Of a stretch of DNA of 64,000 bases, positions 1 through 7,978 are shown piece after piece. A model generated the notes under the pieces. That model did not search any database. It saw only the letters and a list, made by a program, of their open reading frames with translations, and was not told the DNA's origin. A program made the position numbers and the translations under genes. The stretch comes from Candidatus Ozemobacteraceae bacterium (GTDB lineage Bacteria > Muiribacteriota > Ozemobacteria > Ozemobacterales > Ozemobacteraceae), in the NCBI GenBank assembly GCA_035373905.1, contig DAOSOK010000006.1, forward strand, positions 62,001 to 126,000, written 5' to 3'. Every line of letters begins with the position of its first letter. Position 1 is the first letter of the stretch.

Positions 1-492
1 GCGATGCTGCAGACGCGGCTCACCCTGTTCTACGATCCGTCCTACGTCAAGCTTCCCTACCCCAGCGGCGACGTTCCGATCGAGCGGGGAGTCTGCACCG
101 ATGTGATCGTCAGGGCGTTCCGGGCCGTCGGCGTCGATCTCCAGAAACTCGTCCACGAGGACATGAAGCGGCACTTTCGCCTCTATCCGAAGCGCTGGGG
201 CCTGACCAGGCCCGATCCCAACATCGATCACCGGCGGGTTCCGAACCTGGAAACCTTTTTTTCGCGTCACGGCATGAAGATCGCCGATCTTTCGCCGGCC
301 TCCTTCCGCAAGGGTGATCTGGTCGTCTGGAACCTCCCCGGCGGGCTTCCGCACATCGGCATCGTCGCCACCGACCCCGCGACCGGTTCGCCGCGGCCCC
401 TCTGCATTCACAACGTCGGTGCCGGCACGCGGCTCGAGGATGTTCTCGTCGAATGGCCCATCACGGCTCATTATCGCTGCGACTTCAAATAA
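1..492 (+). CDS. DUF1287 family protein, 5' end cut by window edge
   Basis: The reading frame is open to the left edge, so the true start probably lies outside the window; the first ATG inside is at base 4. The visible 162 residues match the DUF1287 family (YijF type): the opening FYDPSYVKLPYPSGDVP, then RGVCTDVIVRAFRAVG, YPKRWGLTRPDPNIDHRRVPN, GDLVVWNLPG and the closing LPHIGIV and IHNVG segments. The Cys of GVCTD and the His of PHIGIV occupy the positions of a papain/NlpC-P60-like dyad, so a cell-wall or peptide hydrolase role is possible. The biochemical function of the family is not established to my knowledge. The preceding residues, including any signal peptide, cannot be seen. Confidence 0.85.
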   Translation, partial: AMLQTRLTLFYDPSYVKLPYPSGDVPIERGVCTDVIVRAFRAVGVDLQKLVHEDMKRHFRLYPKRWGLTRPDPNIDHRRVPNLETFFSRHGMKIADLSPASFRKGDLVVWNLPGGLPHIGIVATDPATGSPRPLCIHNVGAGTRLEDVLVEWPITAHYRCDFK

Positions 493-646
493 ATGCGTCC
501 ATATATTGCACCACATATCATGAATGTTCTTTCCGGAATGCGGTTTTCCGTACTTGCCAACGAAAACCGTTTCTGATAAACGGATAGAGACGGACGGCGT
601 CGCCGTCCGGTTCCAACATCTCATCGCATGCATTTCGGGAGGGAAT

Positions 647-1279
647 ATGAAGAAATCGTTGTCGCTGGCCCTGGTGGCCATCATGGTTCTTGGCTTCTGC
701 GTCGCCGCCACGGCCGCCGATGATCTGAAGGGCCGCATGGAAGAACTGCGCGCGATTCGCGCCCAGATCTGGTCGCTCGTTTCCAAGCCGATGCCCACGG
801 CCGAAGATCGCGCCCAGCTCGAATCCCTCAAGCAGGAATACGAGGCGAAACGCTGGTCCGCCGCCGCTCCCGTCGCCGCTCAGAAAGAGCCCTCGCCCGC
901 CGTCGAAGGCGACAAGGCTCCCGCCTGCGCGACCTGCCCCTCCGCCGGCATGCCCTGCCGGCCGGCCGGTGATGAGACGAAATGCGTCTGCTCGTGCGGC
1001 TGCCCCTGCTGCAAGGACGGCGTTTGCTCTGCCGACAAGCCCTGCTGCGAAACCTGCTGCTGCAAGGCCGGCTCGCCCTGCGCCAGGATGGAAATGCGCG
1101 GTTCCTGCAAGGAATGCCCCAAGGCCGAAATGAAGAAGTGCGAGAAATGCAGGAATTCCTGCAAAAAGCACGGCCGGAAGCACGGGAAGAAGCATGGGAA
1201 GAAGCACGGCTGCAAGAAGGGCGAAACCAGGAAGAGCGAATGCGCCGGTTCCGCCTGCACCCCCGACGCGGGCAAGTAA
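647..1279 (+). CDS. Secreted Cys-, Lys- and His-rich protein
   Basis: This 210-residue protein starts at the ATG at 647, chosen because GGGAGG lies five bases upstream and the frame then opens with a typical signal peptide (MKKSLSLALVAIMVLGFCVAATAA). The mature part has a short helical segment (residues 25-70, EELRAIRAQIWSLV and QLESLKQEYEAKR), a Pro/Ala linker, then about 20 cysteines in CxxC, CxCxxCC and CCxxCCC clusters (roughly 93-170). It ends in a basic tail with KHGKKHGKKHG repeats. Such a composition suggests metal binding in the envelope or outside the cell, but that is inference. The sensor-like N-terminal helix recalls heavy-metal-resistance (CnrR/zraP-like) proteins only loosely. 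A strong terminator follows 24 bases after the stop, so it looks monocistronic. Confidence 0.75.
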   Translation: MKKSLSLALVAIMVLGFCVAATAADDLKGRMEELRAIRAQIWSLVSKPMPTAEDRAQLESLKQEYEAKRWSAAAPVAAQKEPSPAVEGDKAPACATCPSAGMPCRPAGDETKCVCSCGCPCCKDGVCSADKPCCETCCCKAGSPCARMEMRGSCKECPKAEMKKCEKCRNSCKKHGRKHGKKHGKKHGCKKGETRKSECAGSACTPDAGK

Positions 1280-1302
1280 TCAGCGTTTTCAAGCCTGAAC
1301 GC

Positions 1303-1331
1303 AAACCGCGGGGCCGTCGGCCCCGCGGTTT
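1303..1331 (+). terminator. Strong hairpin terminator, probably bidirectional
   Basis: There is a perfect 13-bp stem AAACCGCGGGGCC / GGCCCCGCGGTTT with a three-base loop GTC, followed on the plus strand by TTTGTTA. It sits between the plus-strand Cys-rich gene and the stop of the convergent pterin dehydratase gene, so it can serve both. Confidence 0.85.
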
Positions 1332-1345
1332 GTTACATTCACCCG

Positions 1346-1684
1346 CTATTCGACCTGGTCGAAATGCGCGTTCACCTTCGCAGCCATGATGAAATCGTTC
1401 TCGTGCAGTCCCTTGATCTTCGCCGTCCTGAAGACGACGATGCAGAATCCCCAGCCGATGGTGATGACGGGATGGTGGCCTTCTCTCTCGGCTAGCTCGC
1501 CCGTTTTCACGGCGAACGACATGGCTTTGATGAAGTTTTTGAAGGGAAATCGCCGGTGAATGGAGAGGCCGTCTTCCGACAGCTGCCACCCCGGCGTCTG
1601 TGCAAGAAATGCCTGCGCGGCGTCGCGCGACAGAGGCTCAACCCCGCCCTGGCAGGGAACGCAGTTTTTTTCCGTCAGTCCCAT
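1346..1684 (-). CDS. phhB: 4a-hydroxytetrahydrobiopterin dehydratase
   Basis: This 112-residue protein is a full-length pterin-4a-carbinolamine dehydratase (PCD/DCoH). The diagnostic EGHHPVITIGWGFCIV stretch at residues 68-83 supplies the paired catalytic histidines, and GLHENDF near 92-98 supplies the third active-site His. The N-terminal half carries the usual W of GWQLSEDG. The enzyme dehydrates 4a-hydroxytetrahydropterin, recycling the cofactor of aromatic amino acid hydroxylases. No hydroxylase is seen here; in many bacteria the protein occurs without one and its partner is unknown. It lies 28 bases downstream of nadA on the same strand and may be co-transcribed with it. Confidence 0.93.
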   Translation of the reverse strand: MGLTEKNCVPCQGGVEPLSRDAAQAFLAQTPGWQLSEDGLSIHRRFPFKNFIKAMSFAVKTGELAEREGHHPVITIGWGFCIVVFRTAKIKGLHENDFIMAAKVNAHFDQVE

Positions 1685-1712
1685 TTCCGACTCCTTCTCC
1701 CGATCCCTGGTG

Positions 1713-2843
1713 TTAGACGCTCATCATGCGATCCAGAGCCTCGCGGGCAGGCTCGCGGATCGTATCGGCAACCCGCACGACATTCAGTTCCCCCGGCCGG
1801 CTCAGCACCCATGCCATGTCCTGAAGGCTGTTCCGAAACATGTTCGGACACCGCGAGAGGGCCAGCGGCTTCACCGTGAGGTGCGGGTACTGTTTCGCCA
1901 GGCGCTCCACGAGACTGATTTCGGTTCCGATCACGAATGAATCGCCGGGCGCGGCGGCCGCAACCCGTTTGATGATCCATGAGGTCGATCCGGCGCCGTC
2001 CGACGTTTCAACGACGTCGCGTTCGCACTCGAGGTGCACCAGCACCTTCGAGCCGGGCAGATCGCGCCGGGCCGCGGCAACCTGTTCCGCCGTGAAGCGG
2101 GTGTGAACGTGGCAGTGGCCATTCCAAAGAAGGACTCTCGCCTTTTTCAGGCCGTCTGCCGTGTTGTCGCCCAGCGGCTGATAGGGCTTCCAGAGAAGGA
2201 TTTCTTCGTCTTTCATCCCCGCCGATCGCGCGACGTTGCCGCCGAGATTCCGGTCGGGCAGGAAGAAGAGCCTCGGACGGCGTTTCAACGCCCATTCGAC
2301 GATGCGCGCGGCGTTCGAGGAAGTACAGACCGTGCCTCCATGACGCCCGCAAAACGCCTTGATCTCGGCGCTGGAGTTCACGTAGGTAACCGGAATCACC
2401 TCGTTTTCCACGTCCATCACGCCCGACAGCTGTTGCCAGGCATCCTCCACTTCGCCGATGGAGGCCATATCGGCCATGGGACAACCGGCATCGGCATCGG
2501 GCAGAATGACCGTCTGCGAGGGAGCCGTAAGAATGTCGGCGGTCTCGGCCATGAAATGGACGCCGGCAAAGAGGATCAGCCGGGCCGTCGTTGCGGCCGC
2601 GGCGCGAGCCAGTTCGAGCGAGTCTCCACGATGGTCGGAAAGTTCGACCACGCCGTCGCTCTGATAATGATGTCCGAGAATGAGCAGATCGGAACCGAGC
2701 TCCCGCCTGCACGACCGAATGCGTTCGGCAGCCTCGGCATCCGACATCACTCGGAAATCTTCTGGAAGTTCCTGCATCTCGCACCGCCGCATGATGATTC
2801 CATAAGAGCCTCTCACCATACCCCAAGGATCCCGGGCGGTCAA
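1713..2843 (-). CDS. nadA: Quinolinate synthase
   Basis: NadA condenses iminoaspartate with dihydroxyacetone phosphate to quinolinate in de novo NAD synthesis and needs a [4Fe-4S] cluster. Visible family motifs are GHHYQSD (residues 57-63), DADAGCPMADM (117-126), NGHCHVH (241-247), HLECERDVVETSD (270-282), GSTSWIIK (285-292) and RCPNM (331-335). The likely cluster ligands are C121, C244 and C332, spaced as in the longer Bacillus-type enzyme. The start is uncertain: the first in-frame ATG (2843) begins six bases after the upstream radical SAM stop, but ATGs at 2819, 2792 and 2777 are possible and the first 22 residues do not look like the family. NadB and NadC are not in the window. Confidence 0.95.
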   Translation of the reverse strand: MTARDPWGMVRGSYGIIMRRCEMQELPEDFRVMSDAEAAERIRSCRRELGSDLLILGHHYQSDGVVELSDHRGDSLELARAAAATTARLILFAGVHFMAETADILTAPSQTVILPDADAGCPMADMASIGEVEDAWQQLSGVMDVENEVIPVTYVNSSAEIKAFCGRHGGTVCTSSNAARIVEWALKRRPRLFFLPDRNLGGNVARSAGMKDEEILLWKPYQPLGDNTADGLKKARVLLWNGHCHVHTRFTAEQVAAARRDLPGSKVLVHLECERDVVETSDGAGSTSWIIKRVAAAAPGDSFVIGTEISLVERLAKQYPHLTVKPLALSRCPNMFRNSLQDMAWVLSRPGELNVVRVADTIREPAREALDRMMSV

Positions 2844-2849
2844 TGAGCT

Positions 2850-4511
2850 CTATTCCCGATGATACCAGTCCTGACACCGGCGGCAAGGCGATCCCTCGGA
2901 CAGGCTCAGTTCGAGATGCTCGCGCCGGAAGCGGCGCCATGCGTCCCCGCTCCAAGCCTCTTCAAAGGATTTCATGGATCCGAGATTTCCCCATCCATGG
3001 GCCCCCTCGATATCGAACGGACAACGTGCGATCGATCCATCCTGGAGAATATATATCCCGAGAAGGGCATGGAGGCATGGTCTCCGGTTCAGGGGCTCGT
3101 AGCGTACCATTCCGGCATACTCTACGCACCCCAGGAACTCGGCGGCGCCGAGAATCTGGTACCACTGCACTTTCTGCGGCGGCGCATCCGTCGGCCACAC
3201 GAAGAAGTTTTTTCGGAAAACCGGGGTACAGACCCGTTTCCAGTAACTGATGAACGGCCCGGCCGCCGCCTCGTTCTCCCGGTGTTTCAGAAAGGAAACG
3301 CCGATTTCCGGTCTGCGGCCCGGCGCTTCGGCCTTTCTGGCCGCCTCGGCCGCGAGGAATCGTTCGACCGCTTCCCACGAGCAGCCAGGTCGCATGGCGT
3401 GGAACTGTTCAGCGTCGAGCGCATCGACGCTGATTCTGACCAGATCGACGTGTTCCCAGGGAAACGCGTCGTGCAGACCGGCGTTCAGCGACGTGTGGAT
3501 GGTGACATGTCGGTCCTTCACGCGTTCGACCATGGCACCCAGGCCGGGATTTGCGAGCGGCTCGCCCATACCGGAAAACACCCACCTCAGCCCCTCGACA
3601 TGGTGTATTTTACTCGTTATCGTTTCGAATGTTTCCGGCGACATGAGTCCATGCGGCCGACGAAGATGCGGCTGGGGACAATGCAGACAGGAACCGGCGC
3701 AGACGCTCGACGGCTCCACCCAGGCGGTGAGCGGTCCCTGATCGAGATAGACCTCTTCCCAACCGGATGTCGAAATCCAGTCGAGATACTCGAAGCCGGG
3801 GGTCGCAAAAGCGTCGCCGCCGCGCGCGTCGAGGGTCCGTGAAACCCGTTCGCAGGTGAGGCGGAGATCGGCCGGGAGTCGCGGTCTGTTCCGAGGGGCG
3901 TGATACTCGCCGATCCTGAAGGGATACAGCGGCTCCCTCAATGCCCACGCCAGGCCGCCCCGCGTCGCCATGATGTCGGGATGGCTCGCCTGGAGGCCCG
4001 CCACGAGGGTCCCCTCGAGAATCGCCCAGCCGCCCCCCGAGATTCGGTCTTCGGCAAACGTGACGTCGAAGCCTTCCCTCGCATGCAGGCGCAGACTCTC
4101 GACGATGCCGCGGCGGTCCGCCAGCAGATTCTCGAGAGGGATGAGAACAAGCCTGTCCCAGCGGCGTTTCGCCGCCGTTGTCGCAATGGGCGTCCCCGCC
4201 CATGTATCCGTTCCGATGTCGCTTTCGAGCTGCCAGCGCTCCTGCGAGGCCGACCACGGCTTCCCCTTCAGACCGGACGAGTCATATCGCTCGACGCCGG
4301 CGCGAAGAGCGACAGCCTGCTCAGCGAGCGGCTCCATCTCGACCCCGGACGGGGCCAGCAGCACGATCTCGTCGATTCCCGGGATGTTCCCGAGGCGCCC
4401 CGTCAAGATTTCAAGCGGGGTCCCGCGCGAACCGATCCGCCGATCCAGCCGCCAGACCGGCCGGTATCGCGGTTTCAGATCATCGACGAACAGGATCAGG
4501 CCGGTCCGCAC
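2850..4511 (-). CDS. Radical SAM/SPASM protein with N-terminal nucleotidyltransferase-like region (spiro-SPASM type)
   Basis: This 553-residue protein has three parts. Residues 1-210 resemble a sugar nucleotidyltransferase/GT-A fold (LILFVDD, TPLEILTGRLG, LVLIPLENLLADR). A radical SAM core starts with the cluster motif CAGSCLHC (C271, C275, C278; a CX3CX2C form) and continues through FSGMGEPLANPGL. A C-terminal SPASM segment follows (CLHALLGIYILQDGSIARCP and a final CRRCQDW). This order is that of the spiro-SPASM family, which I recall as described mainly from spirochaetes. The substrate is unknown. Its position beside yjfB-like, fliS and maf genes suggests a role in flagellin modification, perhaps synthesis of an unusual sugar; this is inference. 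It is followed six bases later by nadA. Confidence 0.8.
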   Translation of the reverse strand: MRTGLILFVDDLKPRYRPVWRLDRRIGSRGTPLEILTGRLGNIPGIDEIVLLAPSGVEMEPLAEQAVALRAGVERYDSSGLKGKPWSASQERWQLESDIGTDTWAGTPIATTAAKRRWDRLVLIPLENLLADRRGIVESLRLHAREGFDVTFAEDRISGGGWAILEGTLVAGLQASHPDIMATRGGLAWALREPLYPFRIGEYHAPRNRPRLPADLRLTCERVSRTLDARGGDAFATPGFEYLDWISTSGWEEVYLDQGPLTAWVEPSSVCAGSCLHCPQPHLRRPHGLMSPETFETITSKIHHVEGLRWVFSGMGEPLANPGLGAMVERVKDRHVTIHTSLNAGLHDAFPWEHVDLVRISVDALDAEQFHAMRPGCSWEAVERFLAAEAARKAEAPGRRPEIGVSFLKHRENEAAAGPFISYWKRVCTPVFRKNFFVWPTDAPPQKVQWYQILGAAEFLGCVEYAGMVRYEPLNRRPCLHALLGIYILQDGSIARCPFDIEGAHGWGNLGSMKSFEEAWSGDAWRRFRREHLELSLSEGSPCRRCQDWYHRE

Positions 4512-4645
4512 ATTCGCTTCACTTTCTATATTGAATATTATTCATGAGCGCCGGGACAAGCCCGGGAAAGCCGGTTTTTTCCAACACCGACTTTCCCGTC
4601 ATGCATCGTTCCATTGCGTGCTCGCGTAGATCGCCCAAGGCTTCC

Positions 4646-4825
4646 TCAGGCATACAGGTCGAGGACGCCCCCCTTGCCTTCCGCTTCGGCAGCGGAAACC
4701 TTGTTCGACGCGGCCGCACCGATCAGTTTCTTGACCATGTCGATCGACTGTTCCTGCTGTTCCTCCAGCATTTTCATGACCTCGGCAAGCTGGGACCCGC
4801 CACCTACTCCACCCACACTGGACAT
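4646..4825 (-). CDS. YjfB-like putative motility peptide
   Basis: This small protein (59 residues) begins MSSVGGVGG and contains the helical stretch LAEVMKMLEEQQEQSIDMVKKLI, followed by a short disordered tail ending LDLYA. Length and pattern match the YjfB family of putative motility proteins. The ATG at 4825 was preferred over the GTG nine bases upstream because AAAGGGGG lies about eight bases before it. It lies 25 bases after fliS. The family's role is unknown; it tends to occur with flagellar genes. Confidence 0.7.
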   Translation of the reverse strand: MSSVGGVGGGSQLAEVMKMLEEQQEQSIDMVKKLIGAAASNKVSAAEAEGKGGVLDLYA

Positions 4826-4850
4826 ACGCCCCACCCCCTTTCGCCGGGCT

Positions 4851-5282
4851 TCAGACGGCTACGTTCAGCCGCGGTCTGGGCGGCTGTTGCGGCGTGGTCG
4901 GATTCTTGGCGTTGAGTTTCATCGCCTCCGCCCACGTGTTCCGAAGGTCTTCGATCAGAGGCTTCACCTGCCTCATGGGCTCCGGATTCTTCTTGAGATT
5001 GCTGTCCGTCAGTTTTTCGAGAAAAAACAGGTACAACCGTTCCAGGTTGGTCGCGATCTCTCCGCCCTTTTCCTTGTCGAGCGAGGTCATCAACTCGGTG
5101 ATGATGGCCTGCACCCGCAGCAGGGAGTTGCTGATCTGCTCGTTGTTTTTCGCCAGGAATGCGTCTTCCGCCTGGGCAATGAAGCGAAGGGCCCCGTCGT
5201 ACAGCATCAGGATCAGCGCTTCGGGCGAAGCGGTGTCGATCTGTGTCTTGCGATAGGAGTCCTGTTGGACGTTCTGCATCAT
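4851..5282 (-). CDS. fliS: Flagellin export chaperone FliS
   Basis: FliS binds the C-terminal helices of flagellin in the cytoplasm and prevents polymerisation before export. The 143-residue protein shows the family opening YRKTQIDTASPEALILMLYD (residues 10-29), then helices with ISNSLLRVQAIITELMTSLD and EIATNLERLYLFFLEKL. The last 20 residues are a Pro-rich tail not needed for the family fold. The start ATG overlaps the stop of the maf gene by one base (TGATG), indicating translational coupling. With three flagellins of 740-871 residues nearby, it is their probable client-binding partner. FliS also binds FliW/FlgM-type regulators in some species. Confidence 0.95.
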   Translation of the reverse strand: MMQNVQQDSYRKTQIDTASPEALILMLYDGALRFIAQAEDAFLAKNNEQISNSLLRVQAIITELMTSLDKEKGGEIATNLERLYLFFLEKLTDSNLKKNPEPMRQVKPLIEDLRNTWAEAMKLNAKNPTTPQQPPRPRLNVAV

Positions 5283-7225
5283 CAGGGCGTTACCGGCCTT
5301 TCCTGGACTGCATCCCGAGCGGGCGCCGCAAGCGAATGGATCGCCGCTTCCATCAGGGGATACTGGTACTCGTGAAACTTCGTCACCGACTCGAGGAAAA
5401 GCCCGATCTCCTCGATCCAGGCGAGCGTTTTCGCCGTTTCATCGGCTCTCAACCGCTTGAGTTCGAGCGCATGCCGGTTGACGAACCTGGTCTGGTGAAC
5501 GGCATACCAGCCATACACCGTCATGTCATCGAGAAGATGGTCGTGCAGTTCGAGCAGCTCGCGGTATTGGACGAGCGCGGGGCCGGTCAGGGCGGACGGC
5601 TGCGCATCGCGGGAAGCCGCTCCGGCAAGTTTCCTGCAGAGGGCGGCAGCTCGGCGGACGTCGTCCTGCTGCTGCCGCAGAACCTTCATCAGCTCTTCGA
5701 GGCGGGCGATCATGCCGGGAACATCGGCCCGCACCGGCTTTTCGACGACCTCCCGCATGATCCCGGCAATCGGGGCGCCCTTGTCCGCATACGTTTTCAC
5801 GACGTCCGCCATCGTCATGCAGGTCACGTGCCGGGTCACCACGCCGCCCTCGGTGGCGTTGACGACTTTCGCGGCGGTCTGCCGGAACTGGTCCTCGAAC
5901 CAGGCGCGATACATGTGCATATTCTGGTCCGTGTACAGGACCGAACCGTCGGACATCGCGATCCGGTGTGTACCGCGGGTCTGGATATACTCGACCGTCT
6001 CGTGTTCGAGCGACGTCAGAGGATGCACCCGGTCGTAAAAGACGTCGTCGGAATACGAACCTCGGGCGTAGAGTTTGCCGTCCTGGAATGACAGGTCGAG
6101 CCCGACGAAGACGATGGGGTCGCAGCCGCAGCTTCGCGCGAGATCGAACGCGGTCGTCGCGATCGAGCCCCAGCAGACGACCTTGCCGGTCGGCTCGCGA
6201 AACGGCTCGATCAGCGTCTGCAGGCCGCCGCCGAACGTCATGGCCATCTTCGGTCCCCGGAACTGCTCGATGATGTCGGGATGCGTCATCGGCTCGACGG
6301 CGAGAACGACGCCGGTTTCGTTCTCGACCCCGACGAAGTCGAGCGAATTCAGGTAACTCGGGTCTGCGGCCAATACAATATGAGGACGTATATTTCGTGC
6401 AACGAGTTGCCGGAACGACGTGTCAACGGCGATCACGAGGAACCGGTCGCGGATGTCGGCGAGCAGAGCGGCGTTCTTCTCGAGCGACGGGCCGGCGGCG
6501 ACGATCACGGCGGGCACCCCGGCGAACCGCCCGAACATCCGCCCTACGCCCGGCAGCGTCAGGGCTGCACGGAGATTGGCGAACGAGTTCGAATGAAACT
6601 CGTTCCCCGTGTGCATCAGCGTGACCAGGTTGCCCTTGGACCGGTTCGCGAGATACAGCACCTTTTCCTTGAGACGTTCGAAATACCCGTGAAAACGCGA
6701 CAGCGACGGCGGATGTTCGACGACGGCCAGCGCATCGAGGTTGACCCAGTCGAGCCCCATCGCCCACCGATCGCCGAACTCGTCCGGCGTCATCCCGACG
6801 CACCACTCGATTCGCGGATCGTTCAATGCGGGCCGCATGTCGCGGCTTGCCAGGGCTCGCAGAAAGACCTGCGGATCGGGTTCGACGACGTACACCTGGC
6901 GCTCGAACCCCGGCCGGGCGAGCTTCTCCAGGACGACGTCGACCAGGTATCCCAGGCCGGCGCCCAGGATCATGACGTTCGTATGCTGCGGCTGAAGCAC
7001 GGAATCCGCCTGGCGGGCGGCTTCCGCGAGGGGGTCGTAGCGGCTGTGATAGGAAAAGGTCTTTCCGCCGGTCGCGATGGTCAGCGTTGGAAGCCCCGTG
7101 CGGGCCGGTTCCACCCGGTAAGAGGCATCGGAGGCAGCATCGGCATGCTGTTGCGCCATCGCAACGAGATGCGGGTGGCGTACCAGCGCCTGCAGATTTG
7201 CCTTCAGGAACGGCGATTCCATCAT
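5282..7225 (-). CDS. Motility-associated glycosyltransferase (Maf/DUF115)
   Basis: This 647-residue protein belongs to the Maf family, which transfers nonulosonic acids such as pseudaminic or legionaminic acid to serine/threonine of flagellin in the cytoplasm. The N-terminal part has a nucleotide-binding-like VMILGAGLGYLVDVVLEKL (near 104-122). The DUF115 core shows PAVIVAAGPSLEKN, FLVIAVDTSFRQLVARNI, PHIVLAADPSYLN and VFVGLDLSFQDGKLYARG. GGAGAAGGAGC precedes the paired ATG ATG start. The stop overlaps fliS. No pse or leg sugar synthesis genes are seen in the window, so the donor must come from elsewhere, unless the radical SAM protein downstream contributes. Confidence 0.9.
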   Translation of the reverse strand: MMESPFLKANLQALVRHPHLVAMAQQHADAASDASYRVEPARTGLPTLTIATGGKTFSYHSRYDPLAEAARQADSVLQPQHTNVMILGAGLGYLVDVVLEKLARPGFERQVYVVEPDPQVFLRALASRDMRPALNDPRIEWCVGMTPDEFGDRWAMGLDWVNLDALAVVEHPPSLSRFHGYFERLKEKVLYLANRSKGNLVTLMHTGNEFHSNSFANLRAALTLPGVGRMFGRFAGVPAVIVAAGPSLEKNAALLADIRDRFLVIAVDTSFRQLVARNIRPHIVLAADPSYLNSLDFVGVENETGVVLAVEPMTHPDIIEQFRGPKMAMTFGGGLQTLIEPFREPTGKVVCWGSIATTAFDLARSCGCDPIVFVGLDLSFQDGKLYARGSYSDDVFYDRVHPLTSLEHETVEYIQTRGTHRIAMSDGSVLYTDQNMHMYRAWFEDQFRQTAAKVVNATEGGVVTRHVTCMTMADVVKTYADKGAPIAGIMREVVEKPVRADVPGMIARLEELMKVLRQQQDDVRRAAALCRKLAGAASRDAQPSALTGPALVQYRELLELHDHLLDDMTVYGWYAVHQTRFVNRHALELKRLRADETAKTLAWIEEIGLFLESVTKFHEYQYPLMEAAIHSLAAPARDAVQERPVTP

Positions 7226-7260
7226 GCTCCTTCTCCGCCCGCGGTCAGGGCCGGCAGGGT

Positions 7261-7899
7261 CTACTCGGTCTCACCGGGCTCGCTCTTCCCGGGCATCAGA
7301 CTCTTCAGCTCGTCGAACAGTTCGCGCGCCTGGGCGGTGATCGGGGGAATCTCGTATTCGAGAATGTCCGCCAACCCCACCCAGTCGTTGTTTTCATGCG
7401 CTTTCTGCAATGCGGTCATCTGGGCCGCGAGCTGCTCCATCAACTGCGAGCGGCTCGACTCGATCGATCGTTCGCTCATCTCGGGGGCAAATCCGACGGC
7501 CAGGTTTTTCAAAATCGAGGAAAGCCACTCGAGACCGTCCAGCGTTTCGAGCTGTCGCTCCATGGCTTCCTTGATCTTTCCGATCCGGAGATCCGATGCG
7601 ACGCTCAGGGCGCGCTCGTCGATGAAATCGAAGACGTCGGGACCTTCTTCGAGCGCCATTTCCAGCAGATCGCGCGCCGTCGCGGTCAGGATTTCCACCG
7701 TCTGGTACTCGACGATCTTGTGCGCCGAGAGAACATCCGCCTGATCGGCGGACAACCGCGTATCGTCGGCAACCACTTCCATGACCGCCGCCCCGCTGTC
7801 TTTCAGCTCGGCCGATATCAGTTCGACCAGGTCCGCTAACGTCACCTCCGGCGTGATGCCGTCGATCGTGATCGGTTCACCGTTCAGCAGAATATTCAC
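7261..7899 (-). CDS. Unknown protein of the flagellar filament cluster
   Basis: I do not recognise this 212-residue acidic protein. It starts at a GTG preceded by AGGAG. Residues 1-50 look like a small beta-grasp/ubiquitin-like region (MNILLNGEPITIDG, TLADLVELISAELKDSG). The remainder is mostly amphipathic helix (LEMALEEGPDVFDFIDERAL, IGKIKEAMERQLETLDGLEW, LMEQLAAQMTALQKAHE). There is no signal peptide or membrane span. It lies between fliD and maf, about 35 bases before maf, the place where fliT-type chaperones or fliS often occur. A chaperone or regulator for FliD or flagellin is therefore plausible but unproven. Confidence 0.7.
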   Translation of the reverse strand: MNILLNGEPITIDGITPEVTLADLVELISAELKDSGAAVMEVVADDTRLSADQADVLSAHKIVEYQTVEILTATARDLLEMALEEGPDVFDFIDERALSVASDLRIGKIKEAMERQLETLDGLEWLSSILKNLAVGFAPEMSERSIESSRSQLMEQLAAQMTALQKAHENNDWVGLADILEYEIPPITAQARELFDELKSLMPGKSEPGETE

Positions 7900-7978
7900 T
7901 CGGGCTGCTCCTGGCTGCCTCGCCCGGCAGCATGACGTTCATTCCATTCGATACCCGGCATCATTCGGTCTTCCTCCG

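Noticed and set aside
4545..4590. Inverted repeat CCGGGACAAGCCCGG followed by a T-run on the plus strand as a terminator
   Set aside because: No plus-strand gene ends there, and on the minus strand the T-run is on the wrong side.
6281..7744. A 487-codon plus-strand open frame over maf and the unknown gene
   Set aside because: It is antisense to two coherent minus-strand genes and has no recognisable domain.
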